Counted from the stretch's first letter, positions 26,743 to 36,160 are shown. The stretch: DNA of 64,000 nt from Oscillospiraceae bacterium (GCA_017939025.1 JAGBAI010000042.1:1-64000); one strand, 5' to 3'. The notes: generated by a model from the sequence alone, not told the origin. A program made the numbers and translations.

Positions 26743-26772
26743 TGTAGGGCGGGGTCATGACCCCGCCCTACA
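26743..26772. repeat. palindromic repeat, family A, half copy
   Basis: A perfect 30-base palindrome with TGTAGGGCGG and CCGCCCTACA ends around GGTCATGACC. It equals the two outer tips of the full element joined through one inner palindrome. It sits between the converging DegV and argF genes. Confidence 0.9.
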
Positions 26773-26786
26773 ATTTTATTCTATCG

Positions 26787-27770
26787 TTATAAAGTCGCTG
26801 CCATAACCGCCTTAATGGTGTGCATCCGGTTTTCGGCCTCATCAAAGACGATGCTCTTTTCACTTTCAAAGACCTCATCGGTGACTTCCATGCAGTCGAT
26901 ACCGAATTTATCGAAGATCTGCTTGCCAATGGTGGTCTTTACGTCGTGGAAGGCAGGCAGACAGTGCATGAAACGGCACTGCTCCCCTGCATTGTTCATC
27001 AGTTCCATGGTCACCCGGTAGGCAGACAATTCTTCGATCCGCTCCTGCCAGACGCTGTCCGGCTCGCCCATGGAAACCCACACGTCGGTGTAGATCACGT
27101 CAGCACCCTTCGTTGCTTCCATAGGATCGGTAATGAATTCCAGAACAGCACCGGTCTCAGCGGCAACAGCCTGGCACTGGGCAACCAGTTCCGCACTGGG
27201 GAAATACTTCTCCGGAGCACAGGCCACGAAGTGCATGCCCAGCTTGGCGCAGCCAACCATCAGAGAATTGCCCATGTTGTACCGGGCATCGCCCATGTAT
27301 ACCAGTTTTCTGCCCTTCAGACTGCCAAAATGCTCCTGAATGGTGAGAAAATCCGCCAGGATCTGAGTCGGATGGAACTCATTGGTCAAACCGTTCCAGA
27401 CGGGAACGCCAGCATATCTGGAAAGATCTTCCACAATTTCCTGACCGAAGCCCCGGTACTCGATGCCGTCATACATCCGGCCCAAAACCCGGGCTGTGTC
27501 CGCAATGGATTCCTTCTTACCCATCTGAGAACCGGTGGGGCCTAAGTAGGTCACGCCCATGCCCAGATCATGACCCGCCACCTCGAAAGAGCACCGGGTA
27601 CGGGTAGAATCCTTTTCAAACAGCAATACAATATTCTTGCCTTCATGGAGCCGGTGGGGAACACCGGCCTTTTTCTTTGCCTTTAAATCCGCTGCCAGTT
27701 CCAGCAGGCCGGTGATCTCTTCTGTGGTCAGATCCAGCAGCTTTAAAAAGCTTTTACCTTTTAAGTTCAT
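26787..27770 (-). CDS. argF: ornithine carbamoyltransferase
   Basis: A 327-residue enzyme joining ornithine and carbamoyl phosphate to give citrulline, the sixth step of arginine synthesis. It has the carbamoyl phosphate motif STRTR, HPTQ, the DVWVSMGE segment, and HCLPA near the ornithine site. It closes the argGHCJBDF operon; AAGGAGG precedes ATG 27770. A 137-base family B repeat separates it from argD. Confidence 0.97.
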   Translation of the reverse strand: MNLKGKSFLKLLDLTTEEITGLLELAADLKAKKKAGVPHRLHEGKNIVLLFEKDSTRTRCSFEVAGHDLGMGVTYLGPTGSQMGKKESIADTARVLGRMYDGIEYRGFGQEIVEDLSRYAGVPVWNGLTNEFHPTQILADFLTIQEHFGSLKGRKLVYMGDARYNMGNSLMVGCAKLGMHFVACAPEKYFPSAELVAQCQAVAAETGAVLEFITDPMEATKGADVIYTDVWVSMGEPDSVWQERIEELSAYRVTMELMNNAGEQCRFMHCLPAFHDVKTTIGKQIFDKFGIDCMEVTDEVFESEKSIVFDEAENRMHTIKAVMAATL

Positions 27771-27796
27771 AGTTTTTCCTCCTTACACAATAGTCC

Positions 27797-27933
27797 GTAG
27801 GGGCGGGGGCAGTGCCCCGCCCACCATGTTCCGATTATTGTGTGATATAATAAGGATGCCCAATGAATCATACGCACACATCAGACACGTTCGTTATCGG
27901 CAGATTGTGGGCGGGGCACTGCCCCGCCCCTAC
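27797..27933. repeat. palindromic repeat, family B
   Basis: Left end GTAGGGGCGGGG and right end CCCCGCCCCTAC are inverted copies. Each end is followed or preceded by its own palindrome (GGGGCAGTGCCCC and GGGGCACTGCCCC). The core of about 80 bases is A+T richer. It lies within the arg operon between argD and argF. Confidence 0.85.
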
Positions 27934-27946
27934 AATAGATATACAA

Positions 27947-29119
27947 TTATTCCGCCAATTCCTTGGCAACCGCCTTGATGGTCTCAATAGCAAATTCCAG
28001 ATCGTCCATGGGAATATTCAGGGCAGGCAGCAGCCGCACCTTATCCTTGGCCGTCAGGCACAGGACACCCCGGTTGATGCACTCCCGAACCACATCTGCG
28101 GCAGGAGCGCATGTTTTGATGCCGATCATCAGGCCCATACCGGACACGCCTTCGATGCCGGGGGCATTGTACAGGGCAGACATCACATAGCCGCTTCTGC
28201 GCTTGACCCGGCCCAGGAAATTATCGTCCAGCCGTTCAATGACGCTCAGGGCACCGGCGCAGCAGACAGGATTGCCGCCGTAGGTGGAGCCATGGTCACC
28301 GTAGCCCAGAACATTTTCCATCTTTTCATTCATCATGCAGGCGCCGATGGGCAGACCGCCGCCCAGGCCCTTGGCAGTGGAGACGATATCCGGGCTGATT
28401 TTGAAATTCATGTAGCCGTAGAGTCTGCCGGTGCGTCCGTTGCCGGTCTGGACTTCATCGATGATGAAGGGAATATCGTTGTCATGGCACAGCTTGTCTG
28501 CCGCCATGAGATACTGCTGATCCAGCGCATTGACACCGCCCTCGCCCTGGATGACCTCCATCATAACGCCGGCCACCTTATATTCTGCCACAGCCTTCTC
28601 CAGTGCGGCAAAATCATTGGCGGGCACATGGACAAAGCCGGGAGTCAGAGGCTGGAAGTCCTTGTGGAAGTGATCCTGTCCGGTGGCTGCCAGAGTGGTC
28701 AGCGTTCTGCCGTGGAAGCTGTTGACTAAGGTCACGATGGTATAGCAGTCCGCGCCCTTCTTTTCGGCAGAATACTTTCTCGCCACCTTAATGGCACACT
28801 CGTTGGCCTCGGCACCGGAGTTTGCGAAGAAAACCTTCTTCATGCCGGTCTTTTCACACAGCAGCTTGGCAAGCTTGGCGCAGGGTTCGGTGTAATACAG
28901 GTTGGAGGTATGCTGCACCTTGCCCAGCTGCTCTGTCACCGCCTGCATCCAGGCTTCGTCCCCAAAGCCGAAGGCGGTAACACCGATGCCGCTGCCCATG
29001 TCCACGTATTCCTTGCCGTTGATATCGGTCACACGGCTGCCCTTACCGGAGACGATTTCCACAGGAAACCGCTTATAAGTATTGGCAACGTAAGCGTTGT
29101 CCATTTCCAAAAAGCTCAT
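27947..29119 (-). CDS. argD: acetylornithine aminotransferase
   Basis: A 390-residue class III PLP aminotransferase: NSGAEANECAIKVARK, GRTLTTLAATGQ, DEVQTGNGRTGRLYGY with the cofactor-binding aspartate, and TAKGLGGGLPIGA with the Schiff-base lysine. It converts N-acetylglutamate semialdehyde to N-acetylornithine. It starts 3 bases after the argB stop, so it is cotranscribed; the ribosome site GGGGGAT is weak, suggesting coupling. Confidence 0.96.
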   Translation of the reverse strand: MSFLEMDNAYVANTYKRFPVEIVSGKGSRVTDINGKEYVDMGSGIGVTAFGFGDEAWMQAVTEQLGKVQHTSNLYYTEPCAKLAKLLCEKTGMKKVFFANSGAEANECAIKVARKYSAEKKGADCYTIVTLVNSFHGRTLTTLAATGQDHFHKDFQPLTPGFVHVPANDFAALEKAVAEYKVAGVMMEVIQGEGGVNALDQQYLMAADKLCHDNDIPFIIDEVQTGNGRTGRLYGYMNFKISPDIVSTAKGLGGGLPIGACMMNEKMENVLGYGDHGSTYGGNPVCCAGALSVIERLDDNFLGRVKRRSGYVMSALYNAPGIEGVSGMGLMIGIKTCAPAADVVRECINRGVLCLTAKDKVRLLPALNIPMDDLEFAIETIKAVAKELAE

Positions 29120-29122
29120 ACT

Positions 29123-29986
29123 TTAATCCCCCAGAACCATAGTACCGGCACCCTCGTCGGTGAGCAGCTCCATCAGAATGGAGTGGGGTACCCGGCCATC
29201 CATCATAACCACATGGCGTACACCCTTTTCGATGGCTTCCATACAGCACTCCACCTTGGGGATCATGCCGCCGGAAATCACACCGGTTTCAAAGAGTTTC
29301 TTTGCCTCGCTGACGGTGACCTGCGGAATCAGAGTGGACGGATCGTCCTTATCCATCAGTAGGCCCGCAATATCCGTCATCATAATCAGGCACTCTGCCT
29401 GTAGGGCACCGGCAATGGACGCAGCAGCGGTATCGCCGTTGATATTGAAGGTATTGCCCTGCCGGTCAGAAGCGATGGTGGAGATGACGGGAATGTAGTT
29501 CTTTTCCAGAATATCGGTGATGGGCTGGGTGCGGATCTTGGTGATCTCGCCAACGTAACCCAGAGCCTCATCCTTCATGGTGGCTTCCAGGATACCGCCG
29601 TCGATGCCGGAAAGGCCAATGGCGTGGCCGCCCTTCATTTGCAGCAGATTCACCAGACTCTTGTTGACCTTGCCTGCCAGCACCATCTGGACGATGTCCA
29701 CAGTCTCCTTGTCCGTGACCCGGAGGCCGTTGACAAATTCGGACTTTTTGCCCAGGCGCTTCATGGTTTCGCTGATCTCGGGGCCGCCGCCATGGATCAG
29801 CACCACCTTGACACCGATGAGCCACAGCAGGCAGATATCCTCCATCACCTGCTGCTTTAAGTCCTCGTTGATCATGGCATTGCCGCCATACTTGATGACC
29901 ACGGTTTTGCCGCTGTATTTCTTAATATTGGGCAGGGCCTGGACAAGGACTTCTGCCCGCTCCTGATTGGTAAATTCGTTGTGCAT
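29123..29986 (-). CDS. argB: acetylglutamate kinase
   Basis: A 287-residue amino-acid kinase: VIKYGGNAM at the ATP phosphate site, VLIHGGGPEI in the N-acetylglutamate site, and the C-terminal GGMIPKVECC. It phosphorylates N-acetylglutamate. In many bacteria with ArgJ recycling this enzyme is inhibited by arginine and has a longer N-terminal helix; the first 20 residues (NQERAEVLVQALPNIKKYSG) fit that form. AGGAGG precedes ATG 29986. Confidence 0.97.
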   Translation of the reverse strand: MHNEFTNQERAEVLVQALPNIKKYSGKTVVIKYGGNAMINEDLKQQVMEDICLLWLIGVKVVLIHGGGPEISETMKRLGKKSEFVNGLRVTDKETVDIVQMVLAGKVNKSLVNLLQMKGGHAIGLSGIDGGILEATMKDEALGYVGEITKIRTQPITDILEKNYIPVISTIASDRQGNTFNINGDTAAASIAGALQAECLIMMTDIAGLLMDKDDPSTLIPQVTVSEAKKLFETGVISGGMIPKVECCMEAIEKGVRHVVMMDGRVPHSILMELLTDEGAGTMVLGD

Positions 29987-30011
29987 GGAGTGATTCCCTC
30001 CTGAAACTATT

Positions 30012-30091
30012 CGTAGGGGCCGATGCCCACATCGGCCCTATCAAAATGTCGCAAAATCCGAGAAGAGCCGATGTGGGCATCGGCCCCTACG
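30012..30091. repeat. palindromic repeat, family C
   Basis: CGTAGGGGCCGATGCCCACA at the left and its inverted counterpart ending CGGCCCCTACG at the right. Each half is nearly self-complementary (GCCGATGCCCACATCGGC). It lies between argJ and argB. Confidence 0.88.
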
Positions 30092-30100
30092 ATATGGATA

Positions 30101-31315
30101 TCAGGTTCTGTAATCGCCGTTGATCTTGACGTAGTCGTAGGTCAAATCACAGCCCCAGGCGGTGGAAGAAATATCACCGGAATTCAGCTCCACCAGAATT
30201 TCGATCTCCTTCTCGGTAAGGACTTCCTTGGCAACCTCCTCAGAGAAGGGAATGCCGGCGCCGTTCTTGCAGACTTCCACCGTGCCTGCGCAGCTGCGGA
30301 AGGCAACGTCGATCTTGTTCACATCCACGTCAGCACCGCTGTAGCCGATGGCACACAGCACCCGGCCCCAGTTGGCATCGGCGCCAAACATGGCAGCTTT
30401 TAAGAGGCTGGAGCAGATGACGCTCTTGGCAACGATCTTGGCATTGGGCAGGTCTGCCGCACCGGTGACCTTGCACTCCAGGAGCTTGGTGGCACCTTCG
30501 CCGTCACCGGCGATTTTCCGGCACAGGGAAATGGTAACGGTGTTCAGGGCCTGCATAAAGGCGGTGAAATCAGCACCCTCAGCGGTGATGATCTCATTAC
30601 CGGCCAGGCCGTTGGCCAGAATGGTGACCATATCATTGGTGGAGGTATCGCCGTCCACGGAGATCATGTTGAAGGTATTCTGAATGTCACCGGACAGGGC
30701 TTTCCGGAGCATATCCGGGGCAACAGCACAGTCGGTGGTCAGGAACACCAGCATAGTTGCCATGTTGGGGTGGATCATGCCGCTGCCCTTGGCGATGCCG
30801 CCCATATGGCAGACCTTACCGCCAACCTCGAATTCCACTGCCACTTCCTTCATAACCGTATCGGTGGTCATAATGGCCTCAGCCGCATCCTTGCCGCCTT
30901 CCTCAGACAGGCCCGCAGCCAGGGCAGGCATGCCCTCTGCAATGGGCTCAATGGACAGAGGCTGGCCGATGACGCCGGTGGATGCCACCACCACGTCGTT
31001 GGCGCTGATATTCAGTGCCTCGGCAACCAGATCAGACATAGCCTCGGCAATTTCAATGCCGTTGGCGTTACAGGTATTGGCGTTGCCGGAATTGCAGATA
31101 ACTGCCTGAGCAATGCCATTGGAAATATGATCCTTGGTAACGGTCAGAGGGGCACCCTTGACCAGATTGGTGGTATAAACAGCCGCAGCAGAGGCGGGAA
31201 CGGAACTTACGATCAGCGCCAGATCCTTCTTGCTGTGGTTCTTCCGGATACCGCAATGGACACCATTGGCGGTAAATCCTTTCGCGGCACAAACGCCGCC
31301 TTCCATCACTCTCAT
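30101..31315 (-). CDS. argJ: bifunctional ornithine acetyltransferase / N-acetylglutamate synthase
   Basis: A 404-residue ArgJ. The autocleavage site lies in GMIHPNMATMLVF, where the threonine becomes the N-terminal nucleophile of the beta chain. The C terminus ends DLTYDYVKINGDYRT as in the family. It moves the acetyl group from N-acetylornithine to glutamate, so no separate argA or argE is needed. I chose ATG 31315 (AAGGAGA upstream); the open extension to 31360 runs through a family C repeat. Confidence 0.96.
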   Translation of the reverse strand: MRVMEGGVCAAKGFTANGVHCGIRKNHSKKDLALIVSSVPASAAAVYTTNLVKGAPLTVTKDHISNGIAQAVICNSGNANTCNANGIEIAEAMSDLVAEALNISANDVVVASTGVIGQPLSIEPIAEGMPALAAGLSEEGGKDAAEAIMTTDTVMKEVAVEFEVGGKVCHMGGIAKGSGMIHPNMATMLVFLTTDCAVAPDMLRKALSGDIQNTFNMISVDGDTSTNDMVTILANGLAGNEIITAEGADFTAFMQALNTVTISLCRKIAGDGEGATKLLECKVTGAADLPNAKIVAKSVICSSLLKAAMFGADANWGRVLCAIGYSGADVDVNKIDVAFRSCAGTVEVCKNGAGIPFSEEVAKEVLTEKEIEILVELNSGDISSTAWGCDLTYDYVKINGDYRT

Positions 31316-31339
31316 AGTTCTCTCCTTATATTGAACGCC

Positions 31340-31419
31340 CGCAGGGGCCGATGCCCACATCGGCCCTTACTGCTGATGTAGATTACGGAATAGGGCAGAT
31401 GTGGGCATCGGCCCCTACG
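31340..31419. repeat. palindromic repeat, family C
   Basis: Same structure as the copy at 30012-30091, with slightly worn inner bases (TAGGGCAGATG for AGAGCCGATG). It lies between argC and argJ. Confidence 0.85.
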
Positions 31420-31427
31420 AGGATATA

Positions 31428-32345
31428 TCAAAGATTCAGGCCGGTAGTCTCATCGACACCCAGCAAAATATTCATATTTTGAATGGCCGCGCCGGATGCA
31501 CCCTTGCCCAGGTTGTCAAAAATGGCGGTGACCATGGTCTGCTCCCGGTGGCCGGAAACCTGGATGCGCATGGTATCCTTACCTGCCAGAGTGCTGGCAT
31601 AGACCACGGCCTCATCGCCGCCGAAGGGGGCAACAGACACGATTTTTTCACCCGCATAGTGGTCAGACAGGCATTCCCAAACCTTCTGCGCATCAAAGCC
31701 CGGCAGCAGCACGGAGGTAGCCATGCCCGCATAGAAGTCGCCAAGAATGGGGCTGAACACCGGGGCTTTGGCCAGGCCGCAGATCTTCTGCATTTCGGGA
31801 AGATGCTTATGGGCTAAAGTCGTACCGTAAATGCGGTGACTTTCATGCCGAACATCCCGATCCTCTGCTTCATATTCCGCGATGAGGCTCTTGCCGCCGC
31901 CGGAATATCCGGTGAGGGAATAGGCCGTCAGGGGAAAATCCGCAGGGATCACACCATGGGCAACCAGCGGATACACCGTGGAAATAAAACCGCTGGCATG
32001 GCAGCCGGGATTGGCAATGCGCTTACTGTTCCGGATCGCCTCCCGATGGGCAGGAGACAGTTCCGCAAAACCGTAAGCCCAGGCATCATTGGTTCGGTGG
32101 GCTGTGGAGGTATCGATGATGGCAACGTGGTCGTTTTCCACCAGCGATACCGCTTCCATGGCTGCCTTATCCGGCAGGCACAGAAATGCGATGTCCGCCA
32201 GAGAAAGCATCTGGCGGCGGGCATCGGTATTTTTGCGAAGTTCTTCGCTTAAGATCAGCAATTCCAGGTCTTTTCTCTCGGAAAGACGCTCATAGATCCG
32301 CAGGCCGGTGGTACCGGCGCTGCCGTCAATAAAAACCTTGGTCAT
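31428..32345 (-). CDS. argC: N-acetyl-gamma-glutamyl-phosphate reductase, short type
   Basis: A 305-residue reductase with the N-terminal NAD(P) loop FIDGSAGTTGLRI, the catalytic cysteine in NPGCHASGF, and YSLTGYSGGGKSL. This is the short form (about 310 residues) rather than the 340-residue form. It makes N-acetylglutamate semialdehyde. It overlaps the argH stop by 4 bases (ATGA), so the two are coupled. Confidence 0.95.
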   Translation of the reverse strand: MTKVFIDGSAGTTGLRIYERLSERKDLELLILSEELRKNTDARRQMLSLADIAFLCLPDKAAMEAVSLVENDHVAIIDTSTAHRTNDAWAYGFAELSPAHREAIRNSKRIANPGCHASGFISTVYPLVAHGVIPADFPLTAYSLTGYSGGGKSLIAEYEAEDRDVRHESHRIYGTTLAHKHLPEMQKICGLAKAPVFSPILGDFYAGMATSVLLPGFDAQKVWECLSDHYAGEKIVSVAPFGGDEAVVYASTLAGKDTMRIQVSGHREQTMVTAIFDNLGKGASGAAIQNMNILLGVDETTGLNL

Positions 32346-33715
32346 AACAGATTCTCCTTCACGTAGGCGATCTGGGCTTCCACAGAGGAAACGGAGGTGC
32401 CGCCTTCGGAAACGCGCTTCTGGACACAGGTCAGCAGGTCGATCTCACCATACAGATCCTCTTCAAAGAGCTCGCTGTACTTCCGGTACTCGCTCAGAGG
32501 CAGAGTCTCCAGCACCAGGCCCTCCCGGATACACTGTGCCACGATCTGGCCGGAGATCTTATAAGCGGAGCGGAAGGGCAGTCCCTTCTTTACCAGATAG
32601 TCCGCAAGGTCGGTGGCGTTGATGAAGCCGCCCTGGGCTGCCTTCTTCATATTCTCAGGCTTGGCGGTCATGGTCTCGATCATGGGAGCAAAGACTTTCA
32701 AGCACATTTTCACAGTCTCCACTGCGTCAAAGACCGCTTCCTTGTCCTCCTGCATGTCCTTGTTGTAGGCCAGAGGCAGACCCTTCAGGGTGGTCAGCAG
32801 GGCCATCAGATCACCGTAGACACGGCCGGTTTTGCCGCGAACCAGCTCTGCCATATCGGGATTCTTCTTCTGGGGCATAATGGAGGAGCCGGTGGTATAG
32901 GCGTCGGAAAGCTCAATGAACTTGAATTCCCAGCTGGCCCAGAGGATGATCTCCTCAGAGAACCGGGACAGGTGCATCATCAGAATGGACAGGCAACTCA
33001 TCAGTTCCACACAGAAGTCCCGGTCAGAGACGCCGTCGATGGAATTTCTTGCCACATCGTGGAAGCCCAGCTTCCAGGCCTCGAACCGGCGGTCGGTATG
33101 ATAGGTGGTGCCAGCCAGAGCGCAGCAGCCGATGGGAGATACATTCATCCGCTCCCGGCAGTCAGACAGACGCTCCAAATCCCGCAGCAGCATCATGGCG
33201 TAGGCCAGCAGATGATGGGAAAACAGGATGGGCTGCGCCCGCTGCAAATGGGTGTAGCCGGGCATGATGACCTTTTTGTTATTCTCTGCCTGCTGCAAAA
33301 TGGCATGGATCAGCACCTTGGTCAGAAGGCTGATTTCATCCACCTCACTGCGCAGATACATCCGCAGATCCAGCGCCACCTGGTCATTACGGCTGCGGGC
33401 GGTGTGGAGCTTCTTGCCCACATCACCCAGCCGCTCCGTGAGCACCTGCTCCACAAACATGTGGATATCCTCACAGGTAAAATCAAATTCCAGCTTGCCG
33501 GAATTCAGATCATCCAGAATGCCCTGCAAACCTTCGATGAGCATATCCGCTTCCTTGCGGGAGATGATATTCTTTGCACCCAGCATGGCAGCATGGGCCA
33601 TGGAACCGGTGATATCCTGCTGATACATTTTACAGTCAAAGCGGATGGAAGAATTGAAATCATCCGCAATGGAGCTGACAACGCCGGAAGTCCGCCCGGC
33701 CCACATTTTTGCCAT
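32342..33715 (-). CDS. argH: argininosuccinate lyase
   Basis: A 457-residue fumarase-superfamily enzyme: HTARSRNDQVALD, PGYTHLQRAQPI, and the signature GSSIMPQKKNPD containing the catalytic serine loop. It splits argininosuccinate to arginine and fumarate, the last step. A 223-base hairpin-rich stretch separates it from argG upstream. Confidence 0.97.
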   Translation of the reverse strand: MAKMWAGRTSGVVSSIADDFNSSIRFDCKMYQQDITGSMAHAAMLGAKNIISRKEADMLIEGLQGILDDLNSGKLEFDFTCEDIHMFVEQVLTERLGDVGKKLHTARSRNDQVALDLRMYLRSEVDEISLLTKVLIHAILQQAENNKKVIMPGYTHLQRAQPILFSHHLLAYAMMLLRDLERLSDCRERMNVSPIGCCALAGTTYHTDRRFEAWKLGFHDVARNSIDGVSDRDFCVELMSCLSILMMHLSRFSEEIILWASWEFKFIELSDAYTTGSSIMPQKKNPDMAELVRGKTGRVYGDLMALLTTLKGLPLAYNKDMQEDKEAVFDAVETVKMCLKVFAPMIETMTAKPENMKKAAQGGFINATDLADYLVKKGLPFRSAYKISGQIVAQCIREGLVLETLPLSEYRKYSELFEEDLYGEIDLLTCVQKRVSEGGTSVSSVEAQIAYVKENLL

Positions 33716-33764
33716 AGTCTCTTTTCCTCAAATTCTCATATTTGCGATTAAATGCCTCGCAGAG

Positions 33765-33938
33765 TTTGCCGCCGCGGCGGCAAATAAAATCAAATCATTT
33801 TGGGCCGCGGCGTGTACGTGGCCCAAAATACCGCTCAGATTGCAAACGTGTCCATCTGTTGCCATCGGCAACAGATGGATGCGCTGCCGCAATCTGCAAT
33901 TCCCCTTGGCGGAAAGCCCCGAAGGGGGTTTTCGCCAA
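33765..33938. other. four-hairpin region between argG and argH
   Basis: Four inverted repeats follow one another: a perfect 20-base palindrome TTTGCCGCCG/CGGCGGCAAA (33765-33784); ATTTTGGGCC/GGCCCAAAAT (33797-33829); a 13-bp perfect stem (33851-33879) itself enclosed by CAGATTGC/GCAATCTG (33836-33896); and TTGGCG...CGCCAA (33906-33938) directly after the argG stop. It may control stability or polarity of the arg mRNA. Confidence 0.8.
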
Positions 33939-35159
33939 TTAAAGTTTGCCGGCCTCTCTCAGTGCCTGGACGGTGGTGGGCAGGCCCCACAGGTTGATGA
34001 AGCCTTCGGCATCCTTCTGGTTGTAGTCGGATTCATCGAAGGTTGCCAGCTTCTCGGAGTACAGGCTGCAGGGAGAAGTGGTGCTTGCAGGGATAATGTT
34101 GCCCTTGTACAGCTTCAGCTTTACAGTGCCGGTAACATACTCCTGGGTCTTCTCCACGAAAGCGGAGATGGCTTCCCGGACAGGGGTGAACCACTTACCG
34201 TTGTAGATCAGCTCGCCCAGGTCGATGGCCAGCTTCTTCTTCAGATGCAGGGTATCCTTGTCCACAGTCAGCATTTCCAGCTGGTTGTGAGCGAAGTACA
34301 GGATGGTGCCGCCGGGAGTCTCATAGATGCCCCGGTCCTTCATGCCAACCAGACGGTTCTCCACGATGTCGATGATGCCGATGCCGTTGGCACCGCCCAG
34401 CTCGTTGAGCTTGCGGATCACGTCAGAGGCCTTCATCTTCACACCGTCCACAGCCACAGGCCAGCCCTTTTCAAAGTCGATGGTGACATAGGTAGGAACA
34501 TCGGGAGCCTGCTCGGGGGAAACGCCCATTTCCAGGAAGGTGGGATCGTTGTACTTGGGCTCGTTGGCAGGATCTTCCAGATCCAGACCCTCGTGGCTCA
34601 GGTGCCACAGGTTCTTATCCTTGGAGTAGCTGGTTTCCCGGGTAAACTTCAGAGGAATGTTATGGGCCTCAGCAAAGTCGATCTCCTCGTCACGGGACTT
34701 GATATCCCACTCACGCCAGGGAGCGATGATCTTCATACCGGGAGCATAGCGCTTGATGGCCAGCTCGAAACGAACCTGGTCATTGCCCTTGCCGGTGCAG
34801 CCGTGGCAGACAGCGTCAGCGCCCTCTTCCAGCGCGATCTGAGCCAGCTTCCGGCCAATGATGGGACGGGCAAAAGCGGTACCCAGCAGATAGGTCTCGT
34901 ACTGTGCGTCTGCCATCATGGAAGGGATAATGACCTCATCCACCATCTCGTCCACCAGGTCAGCAACGATCAGCTTGGATGCGCCGGTCTTGAGTGCCTT
35001 TTCTTCCAGGCCGTCCAGCTCAGTGCCCTGGCCCACGTCGCCGGAAACGGCGATGATCTCAGGGTTATTATAGTTTTCCTTCAGCCAGGGGATGATGATG
35101 GAAGTATCCAGACCGCCGGAATAGGCCAGAACGATCTTCTTGATGTTGTCTTTATTCAT
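33939..35159 (-). CDS. argG: argininosuccinate synthase
   Basis: A 406-residue enzyme: the ATP pyrophosphatase loop [10 protein letters not shown] at the N terminus, [15 protein letters not shown], and later GVMKD-like [14 protein letters not shown]. It joins citrulline and aspartate. ATG 35159 has GGAGG upstream; the open frame continues to 35189 through the regulatory region. It leads the arg operon, next to two ARG-box-like sites. Confidence 0.97.
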   Translation of the reverse strand: MNKDNIKKIVLAYSGGLDTSIIIPWLKENYNNPEIIAVSGDVGQGTELDGLEEKALKTGASKLIVADLVDEMVDEVIIPSMMADAQYETYLLGTAFARPIIGRKLAQIALEEGADAVCHGCTGKGNDQVRFELAIKRYAPGMKIIAPWREWDIKSRDEEIDFAEAHNIPLKFTRETSYSKDKNLWHLSHEGLDLEDPANEPKYNDPTFLEMGVSPEQAPDVPTYVTIDFEKGWPVAVDGVKMKASDVIRKLNELGGANGIGIIDIVENRLVGMKDRGIYETPGGTILYFAHNQLEMLTVDKDTLHLKKKLAIDLGELIYNGKWFTPVREAISAFVEKTQEYVTGTVKLKLYKGNIIPASTTSPCSLYSEKLATFDESDYNQKDAEGFINLWGLPTTVQALREAGKL

Positions 35160-35175
35160 ATATGCAACCTCCGAG

Positions 35176-35240
35176 TGAATAATATTCATATTTCATGAGT
35201 AATAATTCAGAATTATACTCCTCTCGCGGACATTTGTCAA
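35176..35240 (-). promoter_or_regulatory. arg operon promoter with two ARG-box-like operators
   Basis: Minus strand: TTGACA (35235-35240), 17-base spacer, TATAAT (35212-35217). Just downstream lie TGAATTATTACTCA (35196-35209) and the palindrome TGAATATTATTCA (35176-35188). Both resemble the ArgR/AhrC box core TGAAT-N4-ATTCA and would cover the transcription start, as expected for arginine repression. Confidence 0.85.
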
Positions 35241-35435
35241 CGGTGGTTTTGCATAAAAGACGGGACCGCAAACGTTTTCGGAGTTTTGACCGTAAAGCCG
35301 CCCGTTTCCTCACTTTATCTCGGCAAAGTACACAAACAGCTATATACACCCACTGACTTTTTCCCGGGAAATCATTGCATTCTTCTTTATAATAGAGTAT
35401 ACTGTTGGGGAAAATCTCATCCCCGGAGGGTCTCT

Positions 35436-36071
35436 ATGCGTTTTTTATTTGATCTGGATTCACCCATTATGCGTTTTATCAGCCGGTTTTGTGATATCGT
35501 GGTGCTGAATGTGGTATTTTTACTCACCTGTATCCCGATTTTTACCATCGGCGCTGCCAATACCGCCCTATATGATGTGGTTTTCCGCATGGATACGGAA
35601 CGGGAGGGCAAGCTGCTTTCCACCTATTTCCGTTCTTTTCGGGAAAACTTCCGGCAGAGCACCGTTCTTTGGCTGTTTCTGCTGCTGTTCGGCATTGCAA
35701 CCTATATCAATATGACAAGATTTTCCTTTTTGGGAGAAAACAGCTACATTCTGGGTTATTCCCTGTTCGTTGTGTCCATGCTGGTGCTGGTGTTGGAGGT
35801 GTTTATCTTCGCCTATGCCTTTCCCCTTCTGAGCCGGTTCCGGAATTCCACCTGGAATACCGCAAAAAATGCCCTGCTGCTCTCTATAGGCAATTTGCCC
35901 AGAACGCTCATCATCAGTACCATCAACTGTTTCCCCTGGGCGTTGCTGATTATGAATTTTTATACATTTATTCAGGTAGGATTCATCTGGCCTGCCGCCT
36001 ATTTCGCCGCAGCCGCCTACTTCAATTCCCGGTTGCTGAAAAAGGTATTTGATGCTTTGATTGAAAAGTGA
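35436..36071 (+). CDS. YesL family (DUF624) membrane protein
   Basis: A 211-residue protein with four to five hydrophobic helices, starting MRFLFDLDSPIMRF as in the YesL/DUF624 family (first helix FCDIVVLNVVFLLTCIPIFTIGAANTAL). Family members often sit beside carbohydrate transporters, but the function is unknown. ATG 35436 follows GGAGGG; the frame extends to 35286 without support. No sugar transport genes are nearby here. Confidence 0.85.
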   Translation: MRFLFDLDSPIMRFISRFCDIVVLNVVFLLTCIPIFTIGAANTALYDVVFRMDTEREGKLLSTYFRSFRENFRQSTVLWLFLLLFGIATYINMTRFSFLGENSYILGYSLFVVSMLVLVLEVFIFAYAFPLLSRFRNSTWNTAKNALLLSIGNLPRTLIISTINCFPWALLIMNFYTFIQVGFIWPAAYFAAAAYFNSRLLKKVFDALIEK

Positions 36072-36074
36072 ACC

Positions 36075-36106
36075 CGTAGGAGCAGATGTGGTCATCAGCC
36101 CCTACG
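36075..36106. repeat. palindromic repeat, family C, half copy
   Basis: CGTAGGAGCAGATG and its inverted end CATCAGCCCCTACG, three bases after the YesL stop codon. Confidence 0.75.
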
Positions 36107-36120
36107 AATTGCATAAATTA

Positions 36121-36157
36121 ACCCCGGTACCGTTCACACATTGCGGTACCGGGGTAT
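36121..36157. terminator. terminator between converging genes
   Basis: A perfect 12-bp stem (ACCCCGGTACCG with CGGTACCGGGGT) separates the YesL gene from the converging esterase gene. T tracts are short on both sides. Confidence 0.7.
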
Positions 36158-36160
36158 TAT

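Noticed and set aside
1988..31419. Repeats considered as a CRISPR array
   Set aside because: Copies are far apart, internally palindromic and lie between ordinary genes; there are no regular spacers and no cas genes.
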